Source of the DNA: Rhizophlyctis rosea
Taxonomy: Eukaryota; Chytridiomycota; Chytridiomycetes; Rhizophlyctidales; Rhizophlyctidaceae
NCBI GenBank assembly: GCA_027596075.1
Contig: JADGJC010000173.1
Location: 1-64,000 of the forward strand
Length of the DNA: 64,000 nt
Direction: 5' to 3'
The notes under the pieces are model-generated. The model was not told the origin of the DNA, ran no database searches, and worked only from the letters and a program-made list of their open reading frames with translations. Shown one piece after another: positions 1 through 11,485 of the stretch (positions within the stretch are counted from its first letter, which is position 1; every line of letters begins with the position of its first letter). A program made the translations under genes and the position numbers.

Positions 1-150
1 ACGGCGAATAGTAGGCTGGTCTATATTGTCGGCCTTGTGCATCTTATGCGACCACGCTACGGCGAATAGTAGGCTGGTCTATATTGTCGGCCTTGTGCAT
101 CTTATGCGACCACGCTACGGCGAATAGTAGGCTGGTCTATATTGTCGGCC
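1..150. repeat. 58-bp tandem repeat at window edge
   Basis: A 58-bp unit beginning acggcgaatagtaggctggt starts at 1, 59 and 117; the first two copies are complete and identical, the third runs for about 34 bases and then diverges into G-rich sequence (150-200). The array probably continues to the left of the window. There is no spacer structure, so it is a minisatellite rather than a CRISPR-like array. Confidence 0.95.
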
Positions 151-1635
151 GTGTGGGGCGGGTGGGTGGGGGCTGGGGGGGGGCGTGGGGGGTTTGGGCC
201 CCTGCGCGGGCCGTCCTGTGGCGGTTCCCGGCGGGCGCTGGGGTCTTGTTCTTTGTGTACACGTATTGTGCTGTTTTGGGTGTAATAGCTTGAAAGAATG
301 GTCAATTTTTCCCTGTTCGAGAAGTTGAAGATATACGTGTTCGTGAGTGGTATCTCACCCTTTCTTTGGGCTGTACATGCAGCTCTTGATTGGATGCATG
401 AACAGCGATATCTCCTTCTTTTTCTGGCTTAGTTCTGTTTGGACGTTGGTTTTGGGGTTCTATCTACATTTGGGTCTGTTCTATTTGATTGTCTGACTTG
501 GAGAAGGAATTTGTCACTGCAGTGGGAGGTGCGTCCATGCGACGGTTTCCTGGGGTAAACAGAGCGTAGCTCAGTCACTTTTTTTCCTCTTTTCGTCCTG
601 CGCCGTCATTTCACTTCAGCCCACATCGTGCAAAAGGGGGTTGTTCGTTGCAAACTGTGCTGCTCCAACAGCAATGATTCTGGCCATGGCACTCGGCGTG
701 CTGATAATGATTTGATAGTAACGAATATAGCTCTGATGTGCTACAATTTCCGCTCAATATGTATGATCGTTCCGGACGATGCGTTAGCCATGTCCCTAAA
801 AGGGGGGGTGAAGCTAAGCATTCGTTGTGCTGTAGGTCAATTCCATGAAGAAGCCCGAGGCCACGATTTCGGAAAGGCGAAGAACATATTGCGCAAAAAC
901 GCCTCCGTCACGACGCACTTGCCAGTTCCCCCTGAGTACGTCTCCCCTTTTTTGTGGTCGCTGCGGCCTTGAAAGGCGATGTCGATCTGGGGGTTTGTAG
1001 AGCTGCCTTCTGGTTGTGAAATCGATTCGACATGTTCCGACAACGCTTTGCATCCGGCCTGACGGTCACCTGTATCCGGAGAGACCGTGAAATTTGGTCT
1101 TTGCGAGAAATCGTGATCCCATTATCTGACAGATATTTCATGATCATATTATTGAAGAGTCAGTGGACTGCGACTTCACGGCCACCGCTCTGCTGTTACC
1201 AGCGCTCCTGATTCTGCTGGCAAAGTTGAATTTGTGGTGGATCAAAACGCGGGCGTGAGTTTTACACTATTATGCTCGGTATGCGCCCGACACGAAGATT
1301 GGTCACAAAATGCAAAATGGCGGCTAGGCTTTGAATGGTTTCTTCTTGCCGTTGCCACCTACCCCACCCCGCCCCCTTCCCTTTCCACAGCACTGCGCAC
1401 AAAGCTTCCACCCTGCGGCGTGTAAACGCGCTCATCAGCTCAGTCACTGCTAGCGCTCAATTTTGCATGGTTTGCCTGGCCACAAGAAGACAAGCCTCTC
1501 CCTCCAATGGCGGCGATGGGTGTAAATAAAAGGTGGTCTCCATCACAGTTCCCCATATACATCAAGCCTCATTCTCAGCGCTAGAGTATAGAGTAGACGG
1601 TAAACTCTGCCTCTCACACCAACTCCATTTCGAAA
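151..1635. other. Intergenic, no supported gene
   Basis: Only short open frames on both strands, without recognisable domains or consistent splice structure. A G-rich run follows the tandem repeat. An A/T-rich stretch near 1520-1530 (taaataaaag), about 110 bases before the next ATG, could be a TATA-like element for the gene at 1636; this is only a positional guess. Confidence 0.5.
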
Positions 1636-2493
1636 ATGCGCGTCTCTGCCTTGTTTTTCTTTTCAATCTCAGCCGTGGCTACTGCCGCACCTCAGGGGGG
1701 TGTCACGGTTTCTGAGTGAGTGCCTCTGAATAGAATCGAGTTTTCTTTTGTCGGTAGTGAATTGTTGATTCCGATATATTGCAGCTCCGCCAAGTCTCTC
1801 CTCCACGCCGCGCCGTTCGCTCGTCGTCAGAACGGCGACTGTCCGGGTGGTGCAAAGGTTTGCGGCGAATATTGCATCCGTAATGAGTATGCTTGCTGTG
1901 GTACGTGAAGTCCAAAGTTCGTGAACAAAACTCCCAGACACTAACCTTCTAATCTTGCCTTCATAGAACCCATCTCCCGCGGCGGATGTCCCCTCAAATC
2001 CCAGTGCGCCCCGCCAAACATCTGCAAAACCGGTTCCTGCACCGTCCCTACCCACAAGTGCTCGGACGGAAAAGCCGTGTGCTGTCTTGTTGCTTCGGCG
2101 GTTTGTTACAACAGCAATGAGCCTTGCTTGAGTCGTCAGGATTTTATCGCCCAGCACCCCGGTGTGCCTATTCCTGGTGAGACCACGACCACTACGACCA
2201 AGACGACCGCAACCACAACTGCGATGGTGCCCACTACCACTACCACCGTCGATGCTACAACTAAGACCACTGTGGATTCAACCACTACCACTGCCGGATC
2301 TACCACCGCAGCCACTACCACTGCTGAGCAGACTCAAAACCCCACTACGGACTCGTCGGTTCCCACCAAGGACCCTGCCTACCCCGGTGAGTAGTATTTC
2401 TTATGCATCCTCCCCAGATATTACCATTATCGTTTGCCGTATCGTTGACACTGCTATTCCCTATCAGCCAAGAACAAGTGCAACGCCTACTAG
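1636..2493 (+). CDS. Secreted Cys-rich protein with Thr-rich tail
   Basis: Four exons fit in frame: 1636-1715, 1785-1900, 1967-2386 and 2468-2493 (213 aa). The start MRVSALFFFSISAVATAAP is a clear signal peptide with an AxA-like cleavage site. About 16 cysteines follow in the middle (motifs such as YACC, GGCP, AVCC), like small extracellular adhesion or chitin-binding domains, although I cannot assign a family. The C-terminal third is almost pure Thr/Ala/Ser/Pro, typical of O-mannosylated wall-anchored stalks. Without the last splice the frame ends at 2394; the short fourth exon adds AKNKCNAY and one more Cys, with good splice sites (gtgagt, tatcag). Likely a secreted or cell-surface protein; function unknown. 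Confidence 0.75.
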
Positions 2494-4698
2494 AAAGACC
2501 AAGCTGGCTAGGTCTTGACCATATAAATGTAGTCTTGCTGATGATTGTTCGCTGATTGTATTGTAATAACCGCTATGGAAATGATACAAGTGCTGTGACT
2601 TATATGCAACATGTGTTGAATGTGATTGGTGTGATATATGTGTTGCTGCATTGATGATCACAGGCGGATATGTAAGCGATATGGGTGACGATATCTTGAG
2701 CTCTAAGCATGAACATTTCGATAGGTAGTCTTCAAAGTAGTGACAATGGAGAGGATGTGCAGCCTGGGAGCTTCACATGGATAGCCTTCACAGTAGTGGC
2801 GAAGGAGAGGATGATGCAGTCTAGCAGCGTCAGGTTCTTGCCTCAATAAAACACTTAAGCTATGCAGGTGGAGCGGGCAGGAACATCACTCGACGATAGA
2901 TGGTGTGAACAAATACATTTGGCTCTATTCGCAATATATGTACTTATCGTCTACAACCTCAACATAAAGGGCACGCTGAAATCATGATTCTTCTTGCGCT
3001 TCTGGCAGCCATACGTCGAGTTCTGACACTCCGAATGTTTGGCTCTTTCAAGCGCTCATCAAACATAACGACGCAGCTCACGGTGTAACGTCTGTCGAAC
3101 TGCATGAGGTTGGCTCCATTGATCAGTGGGATCGTCCTTTATTTTTCTCTGCGCAAAAGGTCACAGTCATGACAATCGGTAGGGTGGTCCAGGTCACTTG
3201 GCTGGATCCAAGTGCTCACAGAGCTTGTTCAGGTGATTGTACACAACTGTTGATTCTCCACTTCTCATTGCTGCGCGAAGAATGCTTCCTCTGCACCAAG
3301 AAGCTGTCCATAGCACCTCGAGAAACCGATTTGGAGATAGGATGGACCCTTGTGCGCCTTCTTGCCTCGCTCCTTACCTGTGGTTCAAATAGCACCCAAA
3401 CTGAGCTTTCTCACCCGTTTCTTTCGGTCCACTATCAAGCGCCGGAGACAATACCCCTACGTCTCGCCGACTCATAGCGGATGGGATTACTCTCAGCAGT
3501 TGAAGTTGGCGCAATGACACTGTTGGTGGGACCAAATCGTCACTGATCGAAGTACCTTTTGGGACGTTGCATGCTTTCCTGTTTATTTGCGAATGAATCA
3601 CGTCACCATTTGCAAATCCCAAGATCGATTGCGATGCCCTTCCGAGAAGTTCGAAATGCAATTTCGACAGGACTGTGGGGATCTCAGGTCCTTCAATTGG
3701 CCCGTGGTGGGGATGAGAGACGGGGCAAAAAACGGTGACAAGAGGAGAATTCGAGATTGATGATGGATGATTGAAGGAAGCCATCAGAGTACCGTCCTTT
3801 CTGGTATTTCACAATCACATACCGAAAATGAGTGCGCACTACACGCAACGGCTGGGACATCATTCGGTCATTGAGAGAGGCACATAGATCGGCGCTGAAA
3901 ATTCATTGGCTGGAGTGAACCGTGAAAAATGGCCTGACCACCATAAAGCATCCAGCGTTAGAGACTTGATATGGGTCTTGGGTCAAGATGGGCTCTTCTG
4001 AGCGTCGCTTACGTCATCGGGCGATGCGCTCAAATCTTATTCGTCCCAATCACGTCACAATCACGTCCCAATGATGCACCATCTGTGTTAAGTGTCGTGC
4101 AGTTGAACGCTTCAAAAGCCTGCCGCTGGCTCGGTGGCACAGGGAGCGCTATTGAGTCCATTATCATCTTTTGGAGATTGTGAAGCCCAGCATCTCGGCA
4201 GCATTGGCACGAAACTCTATCGAAATGCAAATAAACATGAATACCTATTAGTTGTTCGCATATGCTTCATAGCACTGGAAGGTGTCCACGGGATTGCACT
4301 GAAACCAGCCATCTGCGTCTACATTTTGTCTTGAAACCGTTGCTTACTCCAGATTCTTGTGTCTTGCAGTCGATAAGCTCACACCTGAAACAGTCTGGGG
4401 GAAGGGCGCTAGGTTGCGTCTGTTTCAATGATACGTACGTCTCGCCCAACTCGGAAACCGGGCTTTGCGTCGGTTTCGTCCCAATTACATGTAGCCAGAC
4501 AGAATCAAGACAGAACCGCTACATAGTTTGTGATTTTTGAAGTATGGAAAGCAGAAACAATGGGATATTGCACTTTTGTACACAAGTATAAACGTCGAAA
4601 CCGCAATCTTCGTCTTTTCCGATTCCAGCCTCAGGGGCCAGCTCTCAGCGTCGTACTGCCACATATCTTACTTAGCATTGCTGTCGAAACTACCAATC
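2494..4698. other. Intergenic, no supported gene
   Basis: About 2.2 kb with only short conflicting frames and no domain. It contains the imperfect duplication at 2725-2836. I see no transposon ends and no tRNA. Confidence 0.5.
2725..2836. repeat. Imperfect 56-bp tandem duplication
   Basis: The stretch gtagtcttcaaagtag..ggagaggatg starting at 2725 recurs as atagccttcacagtag..ggagaggatg starting at 2781, with scattered mismatches. Two diverged copies in non-coding DNA. Confidence 0.6.
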
Positions 4699-6518
4699 AT
4701 GTATCCCTCTCTTGCTCGCACTGCCTTCTCGCGCTTAATGGACACAGCCGTCAACGGCTCCACTAGTACAATGCCTCATACCTTCCAACCAGCCATCGCA
4801 TTGGCGACCGCAACCAATCGCTCTGATGTCAGGTCCCGCCAATCTTCTGCCTCAGCGTACAATGAGCGTTCAGCAAACTTGGTAGGTTTGATCGACATGC
4901 TGAGAGATTTGGGAGCTGAGCTCGACATTGATTTGCCTCGCATCTGGTAAGTCCTGAACGGCTTGCATATGCTTATGAAGTCTGATATTCCTGCACACAT
5001 ATGCTGATCATATATTCCCTGTTTCTGTGTAGTGTCGCCGGAAACCAATTTGCCGGGAAAAGCAGTCTCATCGAGGCGATCTCGGAAGTCGCTCTACCCC
5101 GCTCCGATGGAACCTGCACTCGCTGCCCAATGGAAGTACGCCTCTCCGAGCCAAAGGCCGACGACGAGGAGGAATGGTCGTGCTCCATTCGACTTCGCAT
5201 CGTCCAAGACGGCAAACAGCAGCCATTGCCTACTCCTCAGGAAGTAGAATTTGATGAAGTTCTGCTGGAGAAGAACGAGGTTGGCGAAGCGTTATGGGCG
5301 GCGCAGAGGGCGGTGTTGAAGCCGACGTCTGTTTTGGCACACGAGGGATCGGCTTCGGATTTGCGGGAACTGTTTGATGATGAGAATATGGCAGGTGACT
5401 TGCGTTTCACTGAGAACACTGTCGTTGTCAACATCGTGGGGAAGGACTTGGGGTACCTTACGTTGATTGATTTGCCGGGCATCATCCACGCGACTGATAC
5501 GAGGAGGACGAGGTGTTCATCAAACTGATTGAAGATCTGGTCAGAAAATACATCAGCAACGAGAAGACGATTGTCGGTAAGTGCTTTCGCCAAAATTCGT
5601 TGAGAGAAGCGTGAATACTCACTCTTTCCGTTCATCCATGTTGACCAGTGGCCGTTGTTAGCTGCAAAGAAGGTGGGAGAGCTAACAAGGGGCGGGAAAA
5701 CGGGACGAAATGATGTAACTAATTTTTCCGTTTCGATGACAGACTTCGAGAACCAAGCCATCTTCAACCTCGTCCGCGACTATGATCCTTCCAGCCGTCG
5801 CACCATCGTTGCCCTCACCAAACCCGACACAATCGAAGCCGGCTGCCACAAACCCTGGTTGGATCTGCTGGTCGGCGGATCAAAAGTTCAAAGGCCCCAT
5901 CTACGCCGTCAAGAATCCCACCAAGCTGCAATTGGAGGACAACCCCACTCCCGACATCGCACGCCAGCAAGAACGCGAATTCTTCAAAAACCACCCCTGG
6001 AACCATTCCACCTACCGCGAAGTGCTAGGCGTCGGACCGTACCGCAGTAAAGTTGGCGCGATGCTCATTCCAGCCATCGACGAGGGCTTGCCGGAGATCA
6101 AGGCCACAGCTGAATCGCTGCTGAACGACTGTCGCAAACGCCTCAAGTCGCTTCCACCTCTCCCAGCTGGCAAACCCACCCTCGTCCTCCTGAAGCTCGT
6201 CGATGCCTACGCGACCGTTGTCAGAGAACAGGCTCATGCCAAGCACGGAAACAACGACTTCTGGTGTTGGAGAAAGGCGGAATATGAGGCAATGCGGGAC
6301 GAGATTGAGAAGACTAGTCCGAAATTGGTGATTTCTAAGGATACCGTGAAGGGGAAGCCGGAGGAGGGCGAGGAGTGGACCATCAGGGATGTTCGGGTCC
6401 TCATCGAGAAGGAGCTTGGGAGGAATTTGACGGGATTCATACCACCGACGGTGTTCCAGAGGATGGTGAGGCATTTTGAGGAGTCGTGGGAGATCTGGCG
6501 CTGGAGTTTTTGGCAAGG

Positions 6519-7056
6519 GTGAGGGGGCTCACACTTGACATGGCATTGGACAACCTCTGGAAATCACCGGGCGCTGAAAGCAGTGTTTAAACATCGCTCG
6601 CGCTGCAATAGTGCCTGCAGACAGCGCTGTTCTAATCCGCTGCATGCAGTGCTGCAGGCAGGGCTGTCGGAGGGCACTGTTGCAGCGCTGCAGCAGGCAA
6701 TGTCGGAGGTGCTGCGGCAGGTGGGGCTGCAGCGCTGGTAGTGAATTTTAGCCATGGATTAAACATACTTTCTATCCTCTTCATGTTGTTGTGATAGCGC
6801 AGTGGAAGTGGCGGCAGAACTTTGACCAGAAGTCAGTAGGCCTATGGCCCCGGTTCGACCCTCTCTGACACCTTTTTGTTTTGACATCTACATTGCAGGA
6901 ATGTCCACAGCGCTGTGGCAGCTATGTCCAGCAGTGCTGTATGCAGCGCTGCACTGCCAGCAGCGCTGGGTATCGCATGTTGACATTGCCATAACAGCGC
7001 TGCCCCACCGCTGTCGCAGCGCTTTTTTTTACTAATGGGTGGTTTCCAGACGCAAG
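6519..7056 (+). repeat. Repeat-filled intron with iterated CAGCGCTG palindrome
   Basis: Between the LALEFLAR and ASKEVGQFPK coding segments lies about 540 nt, five to eight times longer than neighbouring introns. It carries seven copies of the palindrome CAGCGCTG between about 6615 and 7000, many embedded in GCAGCGCTGC, plus a tRNA-like block in the middle. I could not find clear terminal inverted repeats. The donor (gtgagg at 6519) and an AAG acceptor before 7057 keep the corrected frame. Confidence 0.7.
6788..6877 (+). mobile_element. tRNA-derived SINE-like element (Pol III A and B boxes)
   Basis: TAGCGCAGTGG (6795-6805) matches the tRNA A-box consensus and GGTTCGACCC (6852-6861) the B-box. 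A TTTTT Pol III terminator follows at 6873-6877. The predicted acceptor ends pair in about five of seven positions, but the T-stem and anticodon stem do not fold properly, so it is not a functional tRNA. A tRNA-derived SINE head or tRNA pseudogene fits best. It lies inside the intron of the dynamin-like gene on the same strand. Confidence 0.6.
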
Positions 7057-7694
7057 GCGAGTAAGGAGGTTGGACAGTTCCCGAAGCTCGCTGAAGTTGT
7101 GAGGTATGTGTTTAGACAGAATTCGATGTGATTCGTTTGTCGTTATTACAGACTAATACATTTACCTTCTTGTTTTGAAACAGAAATGTCGCAACTGAAT
7201 TGCTTGAGCAATGCTCCCAAGCAACGGAAAGCCTCCTCTATGCATTGTTCCAATCGGAGCGACCTTACGCCTTTACCTTGGACCTCTTATTCGACACCAA
7301 GCGTCAGAGAGCTTACAAACAACTTACGGCTCAGTACACAGAAACATGTCTGCCAGCAGCAGCGGAGTTGTCTGCATCAGCTTCAAGTCCTCCATCTACT
7401 CAAGCCCCCACCGCAAGCGTCCTCAAACTCATGGCACATGTCAAAGCCTATTTCAACATCGCCTCCAGCCGCTTCGTCGACCATGCGGCGACCACTATGG
7501 ACCGGTTCTTGGTTTTGGGCTTCGCTGATGGGATTGCCAACAAGTTGCGTGAAAGATTTGACGATGAAAGCGAAGAGGAGGTGAAGGGGTTGATTAGTGA
7601 GGCTCCCGAGGTCCAAAAGGAAAGGAACAAGTTGGAAGCTAAGGAAGCGCGTTTGAAGGAGGTGTTGAAGTTGATTGCGGAGTTTAGGTTGTGA

Positions 7695-10247
7695 GGAGGT
7701 TGAGACTTGTTGCGGCAGTCAGGTGGGCGGGAGCAATAGCAAGTGTTCATGTAGGATAGTCATAGCATAGGATCGTATAAGCAATTGGTTTTGCAATATA
7801 TCGCGTAACTGTTCCAATTTTATGTTGGCAAGCTGCTGTGGAATTAATCTGATGCAAATCTTGTAAAGGCTACATTCACCAACCACATGAGTTTGATTCA
7901 GCAGAATTGAAGGTGTTGCTCCGTCCTTGGCTCCTTCATCAACTATGCTTCGCCAGATGTTGGTTGTCATCTATTTCTACACTTCTGTAGAAGAGAGACG
8001 AGCTATGAAGCCTCCAAGAGTATAAATCAGTGAGTTCAGTGCCTGGGGCGGAGTTTTTGACAGCCGTATTTGAGCGGGGCAACAATCCATGTACCTGAGA
8101 GCGAATGAAGCTAGTGTGAAATTCTGTACGGGTGCGTGTAAAAGGCGCAATTCAACATGCTAGGTCACAACTGGATGCTCCATTTTTGCACTCCGGAATG
8201 GAAAACCCTGAGTCGGCAAAGTGGCCAACGCGTTCCGATCCTTGCTCACTACTCTCAGTCAACTTGAGGTGAGCGCGAGGAGGGATCATACAACTGCTGT
8301 AACATGTCGTGGTTGGTAAGTACACGAAAGTACTCCATTCGATGGTTTGCTCCAAGCGCTCGGGCCTTGCATTCATGTCTGTTTCTTGGCTGGCTCCCAG
8401 AGTTTAATGCCGATGTGCAGCACGTGCAGCCAGGGACTCTTTCCATCCTGTCCTGATCCCAAGAAAGCAAAACAAAAAGGCTCGGCCGACAATTGAGCAC
8501 CTCAATGAGCAATCAGTGCATGTTATCAGGATCACCTCATAGACACTTGAATCGATGTAACTCGGGACGGATTTGTTGACTCTGCTTCCGAGACGCAGGG
8601 ATGTAAACCTTCTTTTGCATGTTTTTGTTTGATCCGTTGCTCATCTCCATGCCGGGTCAATTCCTGAACCCTGGGGCCCTCATCGAAGACGCGTCGGTTT
8701 CAATTCTTCCTGCACACAAATAGAAAACCCTACAATTCCCAAGAAAAATACTTCCATTGCTCGTAACCGAGTTAACCGAAAGTACGCTCATCCGCTCTGA
8801 GTCGGAGTCGGCGGAAGTTGTAGGATTAAGATGGGAGTGAACCCCCGTCAAACTCCATGCATCGGGCACTCAAGTCCCAGAGTACTCAGAGTTCCCAGCG
8901 TTCCCGTGTTTTGATACAAACTGCCATCTGTGGGCTTATTTGCCAGCAAGTGAAAAAGAGAAAAGAAACCCCAGTCTAAGCGATTGGCGTAATGCAACGA
9001 CTGTGCGGCCACAGGAGTGTACAGCAATCCAAGTAATTTAGGGTATGCATGGACGGTGCGCCGTGTCGATTGCGCTAAATAGATGATTGATCGGCGAGTA
9101 TATCATAAACTTCCAAAAAAGAAACACACATACCCCAGCAAAGCCACATATTCTGCTGAGCAATAAGGGCATCTGCAGAATCCACAACCGGTCTTGCATA
9201 CATGGGACGTTTTCGTGGGTTTGGAGATAGACAACGTCCGTACGTGTCCCGAAAGTCCGATCCCGGATTCCCCTCGCAGAGTTGCAGATGACGGTTCAAA
9301 AGGATCGCAGCGGAAGGAAAATCCAAACAATCAATGCTGGGGCAAGTTATCCTCACCTGATAGTCAAGCTCTCCTCGTTCCAACATGGCCACTCTGTTTT
9401 CCTTGATCCGATGCAACCTGAAGGGCGAAATAATGTAGCGAGCTGCAATCAATTCGAAAGTTGTGCAATCCCCCATACATCATTCCAACCGTTGGTTTGG
9501 TGGCAACCGATATTCCATACTCATCGACGCAATTCAAGGCGAGCGGAGTGGGAAATGCGCTGTGTGTGTGGGCGCAAGTCTTTCCATTTTTTTTTTTTTG
9601 TATTTTCGAATGGAACAGACCGTCTTTCGTTCGTCGAGGTCACTCGATTTGATGTAAGAGCGAAACGTGGTGACCGCGAGTGAACGGGGTTCGAAAGTCT
9701 GAACACTATTTCAGAAACGGGACAGAGAGACCAACAAAAGAAAGTCAAAGGGCAAGACAAAATGTAGTAATGTACTGATGAGCAATCATCAGATGGCTAC
9801 GTTTCGGAGAGTTTGGTGTATAAAGTTGGTAGGAGGCGAGACGACTGCCGGGCGCTGCACGACAAATGACAAGTGAGAAAAGGGCAAAAAGACGTAGGAT
9901 ACCGGATAAATATCGGTGCAGAATGCGGGAAAGCTTTTTCTTGTTACAATCTGGTTGTTGATAATCTTCACGTGGGATAACCAAACCCTTCAAATCCCCT
10001 GAATACAATGTATTTGACCAATGGTAGACCACCAATCCTCCTGAAGAAAAAGGAGTTGCTAAAGACACGAAGCGGGATAACTCTTGATATTCTTGAATAC
10101 AACACATGATCCCTAAACTTCATAACTCCACCTAATCACTTGTAGAATGATACTTCTTACACTGAACTTCATGTACATATACCTAATTCGCCATCTCATT
10201 CCACTCCTACTTTGCCTTTACCCACCTAAAAAAACACCCGCAAAAAT
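7695..10247. other. Intergenic, no supported gene
   Basis: About 2.5 kb between the dynamin-like gene and the 3' end of the PAP2 gene. Frames of 60-130 codons exist on both strands but overlap each other and show no domain or consistent splicing. A T-run lies at about 9588-9599. Nothing else seen. Confidence 0.5.
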
Positions 10248-11485
10248 TCACCCATCCCCCAACATCCCCGCCTCGTCATCCAGCCCAAACACCACCCCAT
10301 CCTCCTCCGCCTCGGCCTTCGGTAGGCCCGTGTAAGCCGAATCAACAAACGGAGATGGGAAGTAAAATCGATATACGATATACGCGAATGAAAACCCGAT
10401 CAGATCGCCGACGATGACGTCGGTTGGGTGGTGCATGTTTCCTTGGAGGCGTGTTATTGCTGTTGTGAATTCGTATGTGATTTTGAAAAATGGTACGGCT
10501 GGGAGAAGTTCTGGGCAACACGAACAAAGAAAGCAGCAAACCCACCAACATAAACCGCCCCACAAAGCGGCGCCCCAACACACACTACCGCCGCCGCAAC
10601 CCGTCCACCATGCCTCCACGCCCCATCAAACACCGCAACCTTCGTCTTTCCCGCCAAATAAAGCGCGACAAGGCCCAGCCCTGCTGCCGTTCGGCCGGAA
10701 TGACCAGAGGGGAAGGACATGCGACCTGTGCGGATCAATTCGGGGTCGCCGGTACAGGCTTGTTTGAGGACGGACCAGTCGCAGCGGGCGAGGAAGTCCG
10801 GACGGAGACGGCCGATGAGCATTTTTATTGTGTAGATTAGGAGTTGGGTGTAGGCTACTGTTGTTAGGCTTGCCTGTTGGGTGTGAGGGGGAGGTTGAGA
10901 TGAGTGTTGGATCTTGTGATGGGAGTGCTGTGCCACCCATCTAAGCCACTTCATAGACAAAGTAATCGCTCCATCAAACCTGTCAAATCCCCATACTTGC
11001 AAAACCAACCAAACCGAACATAGAAATAAGCATATACTTACCAACAGGACAAAGTGCAACTCCTGCAAGAAATTGCGCAACGGCGACCTATGATCAAGGG
11101 ACCTCCTCCGCTGACCCCTACTATTTGGACCCAAATGAATCGCCTGCCTCCTGTCCCTTTTGCTCTGCCACGTCGCATACGCAAACTTTCCCAGATTCCA
11201 CAATAGCGCCGCAAGAGTTGGAGTGAGCAATGCTACGGCCCATGATGCGGGTCTTCCAAATGCTTGCGGACGAGCGGGGTGCGAGATGGAGGGGTCGGTT
11301 ACGGAGAAGTCTTGGTGGAATGGTTCGAGGGATTGTAGGTAGAGGGAGAAGAAGATTAAGGCGATGGAGGTTGAGTAGTCGATTATGTAGGATGGGTGGA
11401 GGAAGGAGAGGAGGGGTTTTGGGCGGGTGTGGTTTGGGTGGGCGCGTGGCAGGAGGGGGGAGGAGGGGGTTGGGAAGTGGTCCAT
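10248..11485 (-). CDS. PAP2-family lipid phosphate phosphatase
   Basis: Integral-membrane phosphatase that dephosphorylates phosphatidic acid, diacylglycerol pyrophosphate or related lipids (DPP1/LPP group). The three catalytic motifs are present: C1 KMLIGRLRP, C2 FPSGHSG, and C3 TRLQGNMHHPTD (R-x5-H-x3-D, T replacing the usual S). C3 lies in another frame and is joined by an intron 10460-10545 (donor gtgggt, acceptor acaacag), which gives AVYVAITRLQGN in the normal spacing after C2. Exons 11485-10546 and 10459-10248 total 1152 nt (383 aa). A second, in-phase intron of 63 nt near 10872-10934 (gtggca..caacag) is likely, because it would remove a hydrophilic insert just before C1. Several hydrophobic segments are visible. 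It shares a divergent promoter with the GDPase gene. The ATG at 11485 is in a proline-rich leader. Confidence 0.85.

Larger units (their letters stand above)
4699..7694 (+). pseudogene. Dynamin/Mx-like GTPase with three frame breaks
   Basis: Large GTPase of the dynamin superfamily (membrane remodelling). Exons 4699-4946, 5033-5576, 5649-5672, 5743-6518, 7057-7103 and 7184-7694. Motifs: G1 GNQFAGKSS across the first intron, G2 in TRCPMEV, G3 LIDLPG, G4 ALTKPD, then the stalk and a GED-like C-terminal helix. The reading frame breaks three times: one base missing near 5500 (after DLPGIIHATDT), one extra near 5872 (before KFKGPIYAVKNP) and one missing near 6494 (before LALEFLAR). Correcting for these gives 2151 nt, 717 codons, the normal family length. 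Each break is a single base and the flanking protein stays conserved, so either a young pseudogene or draft sequence error is possible. The ATG at 4699 is the first in the exon; 4738 or 4771 could serve instead. Confidence 0.8.

Noticed and set aside
1..150. CRISPR-like array
   Set aside because: The 58-bp units are directly adjacent with no spacers, in a eukaryotic genome; it is a minisatellite.
2136..2321. Minus-strand Val-rich frame
   Set aside because: It is the antisense of the Thr-codon-rich tail of the secreted protein; repetitive codons keep the reverse frame open.
6788..6872. Functional tRNA gene
   Set aside because: A and B boxes are good but the anticodon and T stems do not pair, so a tRNA-derived repeat is more likely.
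10454..10545. PAP2 C-terminal end ..FAAFFVRVAQNFSQPYHF.. as real protein
   Set aside because: It is read-through of an intron; splicing at gtgggt/acaacag restores the third catalytic motif at normal spacing.
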